Shown: positions 26,231 through 36,451, numbered from the stretch's first letter. The stretch: 64,000 nt of DNA from Negadavirga shengliensis (GCF_042652345.1 NZ_JBHSJJ010000008.1:124001-188000), one strand, 5' to 3'. Numbers and translations: made by a program. Notes: a model not told the origin generated them from the letters alone.

Positions 26231-28693
26231 ATGCAACTTACTCGTTTTGTGCTGACTACAACTGTTCTTTATTTGTTGTTCACCTTAGATAGTATAGGGC
26301 AGGATGCATCACAGCAAATACTTTTTAAAAGCCCGGCAGAAAATTATTTAGAAGCCCTGCCCCTGGGAAATGGCAATTTGGGTGCCTTGATTACCGGTCA
26401 TGCCAACAAAGACAGGATCATGTTGAATGACAAGACATTATGGTCCGGAGGTGTTCAGGATGCGGACAAGGAAGATGCCCATCAATACCTGAAGCCTATT
26501 CAGCAGCTTTTGCTGGAGGGCAAGAACAAGGAAGCGCAGGAATTGTTGCAGGCCCATTTCGTGGCCAAAGGCAGGGGCTCCGGTTTTGGCAACGGGGCAA
26601 AAGATCCTTATGGCAGCTACCAGACGTTAGGGGATCTTTGGATCATTTGGCGTGATACGCTGAAAGAAGTCAGCGAATACCAGAGAAAATTAGACTTGGA
26701 CAAAGCCCTGGCCACCACAACCTGGAAAAGGAACGGGATTTTGTATACCCAGGAAGCTTACACCAGCATAGAGGATGGATGCTTGGTGGTAAAATTATCC
26801 GCAAGCGAGAGAGGAAAACTGGATTTCAAAATTGGTCTGGATAGGAGAGAAAATGCATCAACCTCGGTATCAGACGACCATGGGTTGTTGATGTCGGGCC
26901 AGCTTCCCAATGCAGACCAACCGGGTATGAAATTTGCCGCCCGCCTTCGTGTGGTGAATGTAGGAGGCGAGGTAAAGCCGGATGCTGAAACAAATCAGTT
27001 GGAAATATCGGCTGCAGACAGCTGTTTTTTGATTCTGGTCTCGGCCACGGATTATCATATTGATGATTATACGGCCAGGGGGCCTGACCCTGTCGAACAG
27101 GTAAAGGGGAAAATGCCGCACTTTGGACCAAAACAGGCGGACTTTTTTTTTGAAAGGCATTTGCAGTCTTACCAGCGGTACTATTCCCGCCACTATCTCA
27201 GACTGGCTGAAAGCGAACCAGGTATCGGACAACTGGAAACTCCGGAGCGGTTGGTTAGATTTGCAAGGGGTGAGGCAGACAGCCAGCTTCCGGTGCTTTA
27301 TTACAATTTTGGCCGGTATTTGTTGATTGCTTCTTCCCAGCCGGGAGAGTTGCCGGCTAACCTACAAGGAATTTGGGCGCCGGAATATCAGGCGCCCTGG
27401 AATGGGGACTATCATTTGAACATCAATGTGCAAATGAATTATTGGCCCGCTGAGCCTGCAGGATTGGGAGAGCTGGCGGAGCCTTTACACCGCTTTACAG
27501 CGTCGCTGGTCAATTCCGGGGAGAAAACGGCCAGAGCATATTATAACGCCCCCGGCTGGGTAGCCCACGTGATCAGTAATCCCTGGGGCTTTACATCTCC
27601 GGGAGAAGGCGCTTCCTGGGGATCTACGTTGACGGGGGGCGCTTGGCTGTGCTCGCATATTTGGGAGCATTACCGGTTCTCCCGGGACAAGAATTTCTTA
27701 GAGGCTTACTATCCGGTCCTGAAAGGGGCGTCGGAGTTCCTGTCAGCCATTCTTATAAAAGAGCCAAATGAGGGCTGGCTGGTGACAGCTCCGTCCAATT
27801 CTCCTGAAAATACTTATATAACCCCCGAGGGATTCAAAGGGCAGACGGCCATGGGCCCAACCATGGACATGCAAATTGCCAGAGAGCTTTTTGGCTACAC
27901 AGCTGAGGCGGCCAGGTTATTGGGAAAGGATGCCTCATTTGCAGCTGTTTTGGATAGCATCCGCCATCGAATGGCTCCCAACCGGATTGGGGCAAAAGGA
28001 GACCTCAACGAATGGCTGCATGATTGGGAAGATGCTGAGCCGCTTCACAGGCATGTGTCCCATTTGTATGGTTTGCACCCCTATGATGAAATCACCCCTT
28101 GGGATACCCCGGCTCTTGCCGAAGCCGCCAGGGAAACCTTAAACCAAAGAGGGGATGGAGGCACAGGCTGGAGCAGGGCATGGAAAATCAACTTTTGGGC
28201 AAGGTTAGGGGATGGCGACCACGCATTCAAGCTCTTGAAAGAATTGCTGAAACCCGCAGGAGGAAATAGCAGCAATTTCAATACCCATGATGGAGGGACC
28301 TATCCGAATTTGTTTTGTGGTCATCCACCTTTTCAGATTGACGGTAATTTCGGTGGCGTGGCGGGAATTGCGGAGATGCTTTTACAAAGCCATGGTGAAA
28401 ATGAAGTCATCAGGTTTTTGCCGGCATTGCCTTCAGAAGCTTCATGGCAAAACGGCGCTGTCATGGGGATGAGGGCCAGAGGTGCTTTTTCAGTTGATTT
28501 TGAATGGGAGGCGGGAAAAATCAAACAAGCACAAATCGTTTCATTGGCCGGGCAGGATTGCCAGGTAGCCGTCCCTGAGGGATTTAGGGTTGAGGATAGA
28601 AAGGGAAACAGCGTGAAGTTTTTGGAAACAAACGGTTCTTGGAGATCTTTTGCCACAGAAAAAGACGGCGTTTATTTTATGAAGAAGCCATGA
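26231..28693 (+). CDS. GH95 alpha-L-fucosidase
   Basis: The 820-residue exported enzyme has a signal peptide ending near residue 23 and an N-terminal beta domain with ALPLGNGNLGALITG and LNDKTLWSGG, both diagnostic for GH95. The helical catalytic domain has NLQGIWAPEYQAPWNGDYHL, then Asn397 and Asn399 in LNINVQMNYWP, and Glu526 in APSNSPEN, which by motif correspond to catalytic residues of characterised 1,2-alpha-L-fucosidases (correspondence inferred). It probably removes terminal fucose, or galactose, from branched glycans. It lies 142 bases before the sigma gene of the second glycan locus and likely serves it. Confidence 0.94.
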   Translation: MQLTRFVLTTTVLYLLFTLDSIGQDASQQILFKSPAENYLEALPLGNGNLGALITGHANKDRIMLNDKTLWSGGVQDADKEDAHQYLKPIQQLLLEGKNKEAQELLQAHFVAKGRGSGFGNGAKDPYGSYQTLGDLWIIWRDTLKEVSEYQRKLDLDKALATTTWKRNGILYTQEAYTSIEDGCLVVKLSASERGKLDFKIGLDRRENASTSVSDDHGLLMSGQLPNADQPGMKFAARLRVVNVGGEVKPDAETNQLEISAADSCFLILVSATDYHIDDYTARGPDPVEQVKGKMPHFGPKQADFFFERHLQSYQRYYSRHYLRLAESEPGIGQLETPERLVRFARGEADSQLPVLYYNFGRYLLIASSQPGELPANLQGIWAPEYQAPWNGDYHLNINVQMNYWPAEPAGLGELAEPLHRFTASLVNSGEKTARAYYNAPGWVAHVISNPWGFTSPGEGASWGSTLTGGAWLCSHIWEHYRFSRDKNFLEAYYPVLKGASEFLSAILIKEPNEGWLVTAPSNSPENTYITPEGFKGQTAMGPTMDMQIARELFGYTAEAARLLGKDASFAAVLDSIRHRMAPNRIGAKGDLNEWLHDWEDAEPLHRHVSHLYGLHPYDEITPWDTPALAEAARETLNQRGDGGTGWSRAWKINFWARLGDGDHAFKLLKELLKPAGGNSSNFNTHDGGTYPNLFCGHPPFQIDGNFGGVAGIAEMLLQSHGENEVIRFLPALPSEASWQNGAVMGMRARGAFSVDFEWEAGKIKQAQIVSLAGQDCQVAVPEGFRVEDRKGNSVKFLETNGSWRSFATEKDGVYFMKKP

Positions 28694-28835
28694 TCCGGAA
28701 GTCCAGAGGGTTAAAAAGTTATCCAATAAAAATACTGTCCTTCAGCATTTCTGTAGCTGAAAATATCTCTATCCGATGAAATGATTTTACTTTATAAACT
28801 CGATCGCCTATATTTAATAGATATTTCAATAAAAA

Positions 28836-29444
28836 ATGGGTACGGATTATTCTAAATGCACCGACAGCGAGATCTGGCAGAAGGTTTCCAATGATGATAT
28901 AAGTGCATTTACTTATATCTACAATGCCTATGCAGATGATTTGTTCAGATATGGACAAAAGTATGCCATTCCCCTTGATGTCATAGAGGATTTGATGCAG
29001 GAAACTTTTATCAAAATATGGGAATTAAGAAAGGATATTTTTATCCGGAAGTCTATCAAATACTATATTTTTTCCACATTTAGGAGGGAAGCTGGCATTA
29101 AAATGAATGGCAGAATGAATTTTAACGCGTTGGCGGATGTAAAGGATATAAAATATTGTGTCCAATCCATTCAGGAAATATTGATAGAAAATGAACGTCT
29201 GAATTATACCCAGGAATCGATCAGGCGTTCAATGGAAAAACTGACGGAGAGAGAACGCGAAGCTTTGGAATTGAGGTATTTATATGATATGTCATATAAA
29301 GAGATTTCAGCTTTGATGGGGGTCACCGTTCCGGCATTATACAATCTGGTCAGCATTGCTTTGAAGTCTATAAAAGAGGATCTCACCATGACCGATATTT
29401 CCAAAATACTGGTCATGTTACAATTTTTTATCAATTTTTTTTAA
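28836..29444 (+). CDS. ECF RNA polymerase sigma-70 factor
   Basis: This 202-residue sigma factor begins MGTDYSKCTDSEIWQKV and has region 2 (DVIEDLMQETFIKIWELRKD, KYYIFSTFRREAGIKM) and region 4 (KLTEREREALELRYLYDMSY and helix-turn-helix YKEISALMGVTVPALYNLVS). It is the head of the second sigma-FecR-SusCD set and should activate that locus when FecR is signalled. The start is ATG. The end is followed after 57 bases by fecR. Confidence 0.93.
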   Translation: MGTDYSKCTDSEIWQKVSNDDISAFTYIYNAYADDLFRYGQKYAIPLDVIEDLMQETFIKIWELRKDIFIRKSIKYYIFSTFRREAGIKMNGRMNFNALADVKDIKYCVQSIQEILIENERLNYTQESIRRSMEKLTEREREALELRYLYDMSYKEISALMGVTVPALYNLVSIALKSIKEDLTMTDISKILVMLQFFINFF

Positions 29445-29501
29445 AAAGTTCCATTAGATACAGATCCTGTTCCGCTTCCTTTCAGTAAAAAGGGAATCAT
29501 C

Positions 29502-30566
29502 TTGGAAAAGGAATTCAATTCAGTAAAGGGCTTTTTGGAGGACAAGTCATTCAGAGACTGGGTCCTGAAGGATAATTGTGGTCCTCATGTGATTTGGACG
29601 GACTGGCCCGGCCGCAATCCGGACAGGGAGCCGTTGTTTTTAGAGGCGATGTACATTCTTAAAAATTTACAAGGGGATGTGCAGCTTCTCGATCAGGATA
29701 GAAAAGAGCGCGTCCTTTCGGGGATCATCAAAAAAATCAATGTTGAAAATAAAAGCCCACTAAGGTACAATACAAAAGAAGACAAAAAAAACCGCCTCCT
29801 CCTGCCCTGGAAACGACTGGGTATTGCCGCATCCGTTGCGGGTTTGTGTTTGCTGGCCTTCTTTCATATCCTGGATATCCTCAAAACCGACGAAAAGCCA
29901 GTTGAAACAGAAGTATTGTCACAGTGGGTTTATAGGGCAAATGAACCTGGACGACAGTCCAGGGTGACTTTACCGGACAGCAGCGTAGTATACCTGAACG
30001 CATCCAGCGAGTTGCGGTACGACCGGGTTGGATTCGGCAAAACGCACAGGGATTTGCACATCAGGGGTGAAGCTTTTTTTGAGGTCAGACAGGGACTTTC
30101 CACCCCTTTTAGGGTGTTTTCCGGTGGAATCGTGACCACCGCATTAGGTACCTCTTTTAATGTGGTTGCCTACTCCGGGGAGCCTATGAAAATCCAGTTG
30201 GCAACCGGAAAAGTCATGGTTTCACAAGAGACAGAGCGAGCCCAACCAGGTATTTTTCTACGACCGGGAGAGGAGGCATTGGTGCATACCATGGACAAAA
30301 TCACCATTCAACACATTGGGAATATGAAATCATTGTTATGGCGGGAAGGTGTTTTGTTTTTTGACAAGGCGCCTGTTGAAGACCTATTCCTCAAGCTGGA
30401 AAGATGGTATGGTGTCAACATCAATGTCCATGGCAGCGGCTATAGCCAATTGAAAATCAGCGCGGAGTTCAGAAGGGACTTTCTCTCCAACGTGTTGGAA
30501 AGCTTAAGTTATTCTATAGACTTCCGGTATACCATTCGGGACAAAGAAGTGGACATTTTCTTTTGA
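29502..30566 (+). CDS. FecR-family anti-sigma factor
   Basis: This 354-residue protein parallels the FecR at 9036. It has a cytoplasmic N-terminus (EKEFNSVKGFLEDKSFRDWV), one membrane helix near residues 107-125 (LGIAASVAGLCLLAFFHIL), a FecR domain (SRVTLPDSSVVYLNASSEL, GEAFFEVRQG, FRVFSGGIVTTALGTSFNV) and a C-terminal DUF4974 domain (KAPVEDLFLKLERWYGVNI). The start is TTG at 29502-29504; no ATG or GTG occurs upstream in frame back to the sigma stop, and AAAAAGGGA at 29487-29495 may help ribosome binding. Confidence 0.93.
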   Translation: MEKEFNSVKGFLEDKSFRDWVLKDNCGPHVIWTDWPGRNPDREPLFLEAMYILKNLQGDVQLLDQDRKERVLSGIIKKINVENKSPLRYNTKEDKKNRLLLPWKRLGIAASVAGLCLLAFFHILDILKTDEKPVETEVLSQWVYRANEPGRQSRVTLPDSSVVYLNASSELRYDRVGFGKTHRDLHIRGEAFFEVRQGLSTPFRVFSGGIVTTALGTSFNVVAYSGEPMKIQLATGKVMVSQETERAQPGIFLRPGEEALVHTMDKITIQHIGNMKSLLWREGVLFFDKAPVEDLFLKLERWYGVNINVHGSGYSQLKISAEFRRDFLSNVLESLSYSIDFRYTIRDKEVDIFF

Positions 30567-30650
30567 AAATGCCTATCAGGCTATCGGTTCTCATGGAACA
30601 TTGAGAGAAACTAATCGGGAATCTTTAAACATACCAATAAACCAAATAAC

Positions 30651-33600
30651 ATGAAACAAAAATTACCCAACCCCAAAACTGCCGGAAAATACCTGTGGAT
30701 GATGATGGTTGTGCAGCTGTTTTGTTGCAACCAGCTTTTTGCATATGAATCCCATGCACAGAGCTCCTATGACATTTCCAAAGTGAATGTTAATTTGAAT
30801 TTAACAGAGGCATCTCTTTTGGAGGTTTTCCGGTCTATCCAGGACCAAACGACCTATACCTTTTTATATGAAAATCAATTAATGGGACTGGATCATAAAG
30901 TCACCCTTCAAATCGACGGCCAATCTTTGGAGAAGGTGCTTTACCTTCTGGCAGAACGGTATGACTTAAGTTTCAAGCAAGTCAACGACCGTATTAGTGT
31001 AAAATCTTCAAGGAAGAAAAACATTCCTGCCGTTATCGTCGAAGTGACAGTACGCGGCCGGGTAGTAGATGAAGAGGGTTTTCCCATGCCTGGTGTAAGT
31101 GTGTTGGTTAAAGGGACCCAAATCGGTACGGTTACCAATTCAGAAGGAGAATATCTACTGGAGAATGCGCCGGATGATGCCACGTTGGTTTTTTCTTTTA
31201 TCGGATACCTTACCCAAGAGATTCCGTTAAATCAGCGGAGTACTTTGGATGTCAGCCTGGAGCCGGACACGCAACAATTGGATGAGGTAATAGTAGTCGG
31301 ATTTGGGACCCAGAAAAAGATAAACGTGACGGGAGCGGTTGCCACGGTGGACGGGGACCAGCTGATGCAAAGGCCTGTTCCCAATGCCGCTTCAATGTTG
31401 CAAGGCAGAATGCCTGGGGTCAGGGTGGTCCAAAATTCAGGGCAACCCGGTTCCGAAGGCATAGGTATCCAGGTTAGGGGCCAGGGAACCTTCAGCGGAG
31501 CGGGCTCCAATCCTTTGGTTTTGATAGATGGCGTGGAAGGAAACCTGAATGACATTGATCCCAATGATATTGAAAATGTTTCCGTTCTGAAAGATGCGGC
31601 GTCCGCATCCATTTATGGATCAAGAGCTGCCAATGGTGTGATTCTCATTACTACAAAAAAGGGAGAGAAAGGGAGGTTGAGAATAGATTATAATGCGAAT
31701 TACGCAATACACGCTCCCACCAGAATGCCTGAACTGATCACCAATTCGGCAGAGTATATGGAAATGTGGAATGAAGCCAGGCTGAACAGCAATGCCACCA
31801 CAGGCTTGTATTCACAGGAGCAAATTGATCTTTACAGAAATGCTACAGACAGAAACCAATATCCGAATGCCGATTGGTTGGACATTATGTTCAATCCGGC
31901 CCCTACCCATACGCAAAACCTGTCTTTTAGCGGAGGTGAAAACCTGACTTCCTACAATATTTCACTGGGTTATGTAAATCAGGAGGGGGTTATGAAGGGG
32001 TTTGACTTTGAAAGGTACAACTTTAGGATCAATCTTAGTTCGGGTATCAACGAAAACATCAAGTTTGGTACCAACCTGTTTATGAAGCGGGGGGACAGGA
32101 GCAATCCCCGACAAGGCGCCGTGGATACCTTCCTATCCACGCTTTCCCAGGCCCCCACCTATCGCCCTACTCTCCCTGACGGCTCCGGACGATATACGTT
32201 CAGGGCCTTCGATTTTGAGTCCAACAACAAGAACCCTGTGGCCATTGTGGAAAATGAAGTACTCAATACCCTGCGGGATTACAGTATCAATGCCCAGGCC
32301 TGGACAGAATTTACGTTGACAGAGGGATTAACATGGTATACCAAGGCTGCCATTGTAGGTGATTTTGAAAGGTCAAAAGACTGGAGGCCTGAGGTTCCTC
32401 TTTATAATTACTTGAATGGTGAGTTCATGACCGACCTTGATGTGGGAGGAAGAGGGTTAAATGTGTACAATGCCCATAACCTGTATACCAACTTATTCTC
32501 CTACTTCCAATATGAGAAGGCCCTGGCGGGAAATCATAATTTGAATGTACAAGTGGGATACAGCCAGGAAGAAAACAATTTCGAGTTTATGAACGGCTAT
32601 AGAGAAAGGTTTCCAAGTAATATCCTGCGGGAACTGGACGCTGGAAGCCCGGCAGTTCAGAACTCATCAGGTTCCAGTAATTCCTGGGCAATTCAATCGC
32701 TTTTTGGAAGGCTGGGATACAACTTCAATGAAAAGTACCTGCTGGAATTCAACATGCGCTATGATGGGACAAGCCGATTAAGTCCGGAAAACAGGTGGGG
32801 CGCTTTTCCTTCAATTTCCGCTGGATGGAGGCTTTCTCAGGAGGACTTTATCCAAACCGTTGGGGGCAATTGGCTGGATGATTTGAAGTTAAGGGCTTCA
32901 TACGGAGAACTGGGCAACCAAAATATAGGTATGTACCCCTATCAGGATATACTCTTGTTCACGGGTGCTTATCCTTTTGACAATAGCGATTTGTCTACCG
33001 GCGTGGCACAGACCCGCCTTACCAATCAAAACATCCGGTGGGAAACAACCAAGATCACGGATATAGGTTTGGACATGATGATTTTTAATGGGCTGACCCT
33101 CACTGTCGATTGGTACCGAAAAGTAACGTCGGATATTCTCAGAAGCTCTCAGTTGACGGGAGTAGTGGGTTTGGACCCGCCAACGATCAATGACGGCGTG
33201 ATGCAAAACACCGGCTTGGAGATCAATCTTAATTATAGGAACTATGTAAGAAACGGAAGGTTTGAAGGATTGAACTATGAGGCAGGCTTTTTCATTGACA
33301 GGTTTAGGAACGAGCTTATCGAGTTTGGCGCTGAGGAGATCAGCGGATACCTGATAAGGAGAGAGGGCTTGCCCTGGAATTCTTTCTTTATGTTGGAACA
33401 AATAGGGATTTTCCAGAGTGAAGAAGAAATCAACGGTGCTCCTCGCCAATTTAATGACAATACCCTTCCTGGTGACTTGAGATTCCGGGACCAAAATGGA
33501 GATGGCGTGATCAATGATGATGACAGGATAGTCATGGGAAACCCATTTCCAAAGTTTGAATATTCCTTCAATTTTAATGCTTCCTGGAAAGGTTTTGATA

Positions 33601-34028
33601 TGTCGGTTTTCCTGCAAGGTGTGCATAAAAGAGACATCTTTGTGAACAATTGGGGAAGATTGCCTTTCATCCAGGGCTCTCCTCCTACGGTGGAATGGAG
33701 AGAGCGGTGGACGCCCGAAAACCCATCTGAATCGATGCCACGAATGTATTGGGGCTGGGACGATGCCGGAAAAACAAGCAGAAACTCCTCTTTCTTTTTG
33801 GAAGATGCCAGTTATATGAGGATAAAAAATATTGTTCTGGGCTATACCCTGCCGGCCGGAGTTTCAGGGAGGCTGGGACTCAGCAGGGTCAGGGCATATT
33901 TGTCAGGGGATAATTTGTTTACCGTCACCAACTTTCCCGGCCTGGACCCCGAACGTACCGGCAGCGGGAATTTTGTCAATTATCCCCAGAATAAAATATA
34001 TGCTTTCGGTTTGCAGGTGCAGTTATAA
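30651..34028 (+). CDS. SusC/RagA TonB-dependent receptor with STN domain
   Basis: The 1125-residue receptor has a signal peptide, an STN domain at about 42-120 (DISKVNVNLNLTEASLLEVF), a CarboxypepD_reg-like domain (VRGRVVDEEGFPMPGVSVLV), the SusC plug motifs EVIVVGFGTQKKINVTGAV, ASMLQGRMPGVRV and GSRAANGVILITTKKG, and a barrel ending IYAFGLQVQL. It imports the glycan of this locus, most likely fucosylated given the GH95 neighbour, and signals to the FecR upstream through its STN domain. It starts 84 bases after fecR and ends 24 bases before susD. Confidence 0.96.
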   Translation: MKQKLPNPKTAGKYLWMMMVVQLFCCNQLFAYESHAQSSYDISKVNVNLNLTEASLLEVFRSIQDQTTYTFLYENQLMGLDHKVTLQIDGQSLEKVLYLLAERYDLSFKQVNDRISVKSSRKKNIPAVIVEVTVRGRVVDEEGFPMPGVSVLVKGTQIGTVTNSEGEYLLENAPDDATLVFSFIGYLTQEIPLNQRSTLDVSLEPDTQQLDEVIVVGFGTQKKINVTGAVATVDGDQLMQRPVPNAASMLQGRMPGVRVVQNSGQPGSEGIGIQVRGQGTFSGAGSNPLVLIDGVEGNLNDIDPNDIENVSVLKDAASASIYGSRAANGVILITTKKGEKGRLRIDYNANYAIHAPTRMPELITNSAEYMEMWNEARLNSNATTGLYSQEQIDLYRNATDRNQYPNADWLDIMFNPAPTHTQNLSFSGGENLTSYNISLGYVNQEGVMKGFDFERYNFRINLSSGINENIKFGTNLFMKRGDRSNPRQGAVDTFLSTLSQAPTYRPTLPDGSGRYTFRAFDFESNNKNPVAIVENEVLNTLRDYSINAQAWTEFTLTEGLTWYTKAAIVGDFERSKDWRPEVPLYNYLNGEFMTDLDVGGRGLNVYNAHNLYTNLFSYFQYEKALAGNHNLNVQVGYSQEENNFEFMNGYRERFPSNILRELDAGSPAVQNSSGSSNSWAIQSLFGRLGYNFNEKYLLEFNMRYDGTSRLSPENRWGAFPSISAGWRLSQEDFIQTVGGNWLDDLKLRASYGELGNQNIGMYPYQDILLFTGAYPFDNSDLSTGVAQTRLTNQNIRWETTKITDIGLDMMIFNGLTLTVDWYRKVTSDILRSSQLTGVVGLDPPTINDGVMQNTGLEINLNYRNYVRNGRFEGLNYEAGFFIDRFRNELIEFGAEEISGYLIRREGLPWNSFFMLEQIGIFQSEEEINGAPRQFNDNTLPGDLRFRDQNGDGVINDDDRIVMGNPFPKFEYSFNFNASWKGFDMSVFLQGVHKRDIFVNNWGRLPFIQGSPPTVEWRERWTPENPSESMPRMYWGWDDAGKTSRNSSFFLEDASYMRIKNIVLGYTLPAGVSGRLGLSRVRAYLSGDNLFTVTNFPGLDPERTGSGNFVNYPQNKIYAFGLQVQL

Positions 34029-34052
34029 AAAATCATTCAAATTGATACGACA

Positions 34053-35573
34053 ATGAAAAAACTAATCACATATATCAAAGTAGCTGTAATTTTGCCATTT
34101 GCCTGGTCATGCGCTGATTTTCTGGATAAAAACCCGCCTGACCAGCTTTCTTCCCAAATGTTCTGGGAGAACAAAGCGGATTTTGAAAATGCTTTGACGG
34201 CTGTTTACGGCAGTTTGCAGAACAGCATGTTTTCTCATGGCATGCCCAATTGGGATGTACTCACGGACAACGGCTACGGCCAGCACAACTATTGGGGAAG
34301 CAACCCTATTGTCCAGGGAAATGTTTTTCCTTCTACGGGAGGCTATATTTCATCTGTTTATTATGATTCGTACCGGGCCATTGCCAGGGTAAATATTTTT
34401 CTAAATCATCTCGCCGCTTACGAGGGCTCTGACATCGGGCCTCAGGAACGCAGTCAGTTTGAAGGGGAAGCCAAGTATGTTAGGGCTTTTTTCTATTCCT
34501 TCCTTTATATGTCTTATGGGTCAGTGCCTCTGGTGTTGGACCCGCTCTCCTTAGAAGATCAATTCCAGCCCAAAGTGTCAGACGAGGAAATCAGGCAGCA
34601 GATCATTACTGACCTGTCTGATGCGATACAACAATTACCCGATGTTTTGTATCAAAATAATAATGGCCATGCTGTCAAATCCTCCGCTGAGGCTTTGATG
34701 GCGAGGATTTTGTTGTATGATGCCTATGACCCACAAGGAAATGCCCGAATCGATGCGATGAACGAGGCATTGCCCTATTTAGCGTCTTTGATGGCCGCAG
34801 GCTACCAACTGGCTCCCGATTATACAGAAGTGTTCAGGGACGGAACACAGGAAGGAAATCCGGAAATTCTGTTTTCGATCAAATTTTTGGCGCCGGATAA
34901 TTTCACCCCCATGGATCAGTGGTATGGTGATTGGCTGGTAGTGAGTCCACTGCAAAACCTGGTGGATACCTATGAATATACAGATGGACTGCCCAAAGGA
35001 CAATCTCCCCTGCAGGATCCGAATGACGAGTTTGCTAACAGAGACCCCCGATTGGGGTATACGGTGTTTGAGGATCATGTGGATTGGGGAGGTGGCAACA
35101 CCCATGTGCCTTCCAATAACCGGCCAACCGGCTATGGCTTAAAGAAGTTTTTGACTCCTGATCTTATCCCTTATGGGTATTCCACCCGTTCACAGCAAGA
35201 CTGGGTGGTTTCTCGCTTCGGAGAGGTTTTGTTGATGTACGCGGAAGTGTTGAATGAATTGGAAGGCCCCAGCCAGGATGTTTACAACGCTGTAAATAGG
35301 GTGAGAGGCAGGGTAGGTATGCCGTCTCTGCCCGTTGGGTTGAGTCAACAGGAAATGAGGGAAAGAATTCGACATGAAAGAAGGGTGGAGCTGGCTTTTG
35401 AAGGACTTAGGTTTTACGATCTCAAGCGGTGGAAAACAGCGGAGGAGGTCCTCAACGCCGTTGATGATGGCGTGATACCGTATAATTTTGAAAGCAGGTT
35501 TTATAAGTGGCCATTGCCGCAATCGGAAATAGACCGGAATGACGGAATTTTGGTACAGAACCCGGACTATTGA
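34053..35573 (+). CDS. SusD/RagB family lipoprotein
   Basis: The 506-residue partner of SusC has lipobox AWSC (Cys20) followed by DFLDKNPPDQLSSQMFWENKA, a common SusD opening. TPR-like helices follow (YYDSYRAIARVNIFLNHLAA, GEAKYVRAFFYSFLYMSYGS), then the C-terminal SusD signature VSRFGEVLLMYAEVLNELEG and RIRHERRVELAFEGLRFYDL. It sits on the outer face of the cell and delivers oligosaccharide to SusC. A strong terminator 24 bases after the stop ends the operon, so no extra binding lipoprotein is present in this locus. Confidence 0.96.
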   Translation: MKKLITYIKVAVILPFAWSCADFLDKNPPDQLSSQMFWENKADFENALTAVYGSLQNSMFSHGMPNWDVLTDNGYGQHNYWGSNPIVQGNVFPSTGGYISSVYYDSYRAIARVNIFLNHLAAYEGSDIGPQERSQFEGEAKYVRAFFYSFLYMSYGSVPLVLDPLSLEDQFQPKVSDEEIRQQIITDLSDAIQQLPDVLYQNNNGHAVKSSAEALMARILLYDAYDPQGNARIDAMNEALPYLASLMAAGYQLAPDYTEVFRDGTQEGNPEILFSIKFLAPDNFTPMDQWYGDWLVVSPLQNLVDTYEYTDGLPKGQSPLQDPNDEFANRDPRLGYTVFEDHVDWGGGNTHVPSNNRPTGYGLKKFLTPDLIPYGYSTRSQQDWVVSRFGEVLLMYAEVLNELEGPSQDVYNAVNRVRGRVGMPSLPVGLSQQEMRERIRHERRVELAFEGLRFYDLKRWKTAEEVLNAVDDGVIPYNFESRFYKWPLPQSEIDRNDGILVQNPDY

Positions 35574-35596
35574 TAAAGCCGTCTATACTTGGTGAA

Positions 35597-35636
35597 AAGC
35601 TGTCCGAAACAAGGTTTGTTTTGGACAGCTTTTTTT
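35597..35636 (+). terminator. Rho-independent terminator after susD
   Basis: Stem 35597-35605 (AAGCTGTCC) pairs with 35623-35631 (GGACAGCTT), followed by Ts to 35636. The inner part can also pair (ACAA with TTGT). Confidence 0.92.
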
Positions 35637-35676
35637 ATTGGTGATTTTTGTTACAATAGGTGATGGAAAAATGCCT

Positions 35677-35684
35677 TATTTTTG
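35677..35684 (+). promoter_or_regulatory. Candidate -7 box for tlpA-like gene
   Basis: TATTTTTG fits TAnnTTTG, 19 bases before the ATG at 35704. Confidence 0.5.
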
Positions 35685-35703
35685 ACGTATAGTGTTTTAA
35701 AGT

Positions 35704-36276
35704 ATGAACTGGAAAAAAGAAATACGAACCTGGGCCATTATGTTGGGCATTTTTGGTGTATTGTATTTTACAGGATGGATGACGCCCATAGCTGGGGGAT
35801 TACAGTCCCTTTTGCTGTCTACCGGTCTGATCAAACCCAAGGTGACATTGGAAAACCGAGAAAAACAGGCTTTCAATTATGAAGGCCAGTTCCTGGACAT
35901 GGAAGGGGACTGGGTTGGGCTTTCCCAATACCGGGGTAAAACCGTCTTCATCAATCTCTGGGCAACGTGGTGCCCCCCTTGCAGGGCCGAAATGCCCCAT
36001 ATCTCCGAACTGTACAAAAAAGTGCAGGATGTTGAAAACCTGGAGTTCTTGATGATAGCGCTGGATGATGATTTTGGGAAGAGCAAAAAATATATAGCGC
36101 AAAAAGGCTATACATTTCCCGTGGTCCATGCCGCTTATGGTCTGAATGAATCCTTGAGAAGCCAGGCCATTCCCACTACGCTGGTGGTTAATCCAGAAGG
36201 GGAAATCGTTTTTTATCAGGAGGGGATGAGCAATTTTGATACGAAGGAATTCAGGAAATTTCTTTTAAGTTTGTGA
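35704..36276 (+). CDS. TlpA-like membrane-anchored thioredoxin
   Basis: The 190-residue protein has one N-terminal membrane helix (AIMLGIFGVLYFTGWMTPI, residues 11-29) that would leave the rest in the periplasm. The thioredoxin domain begins near residue 56, with active site WATWCPPCRAEMPHIS (Cys90 and Cys93) and the cis-Pro in AIPTTLVV. TlpA/ResA-type proteins reduce disulfides in the periplasm, often for cytochrome c maturation. No ccm genes adjoin. It is a single gene by its spacing. Confidence 0.9.
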   Translation: MNWKKEIRTWAIMLGIFGVLYFTGWMTPIAGGLQSLLLSTGLIKPKVTLENREKQAFNYEGQFLDMEGDWVGLSQYRGKTVFINLWATWCPPCRAEMPHISELYKKVQDVENLEFLMIALDDDFGKSKKYIAQKGYTFPVVHAAYGLNESLRSQAIPTTLVVNPEGEIVFYQEGMSNFDTKEFRKFLLSL

Positions 36277-36428
36277 AGCCACGCGTTGTTTGGGAAAGGC
36301 TTTCGGATTGACCCTGTGTCTTAGAAAAGGGACTGATTTTGGAAGTTGCAGGGATTATCAAAAGCCATCTTTATTAAGGAATAAATGGATTTTTGGCCGA
36401 AGGCCTGATTATAATTCAAAAAGATGGA

Positions 36429-36436
36429 TATTTTTG
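36429..36436 (+). promoter_or_regulatory. Candidate -7 box for ZIP gene
   Basis: TATTTTTG, 15 bases before the ATG at 36452, implying a very short leader. Confidence 0.5.
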
Positions 36437-36451
36437 TAAAAATACCCATCT

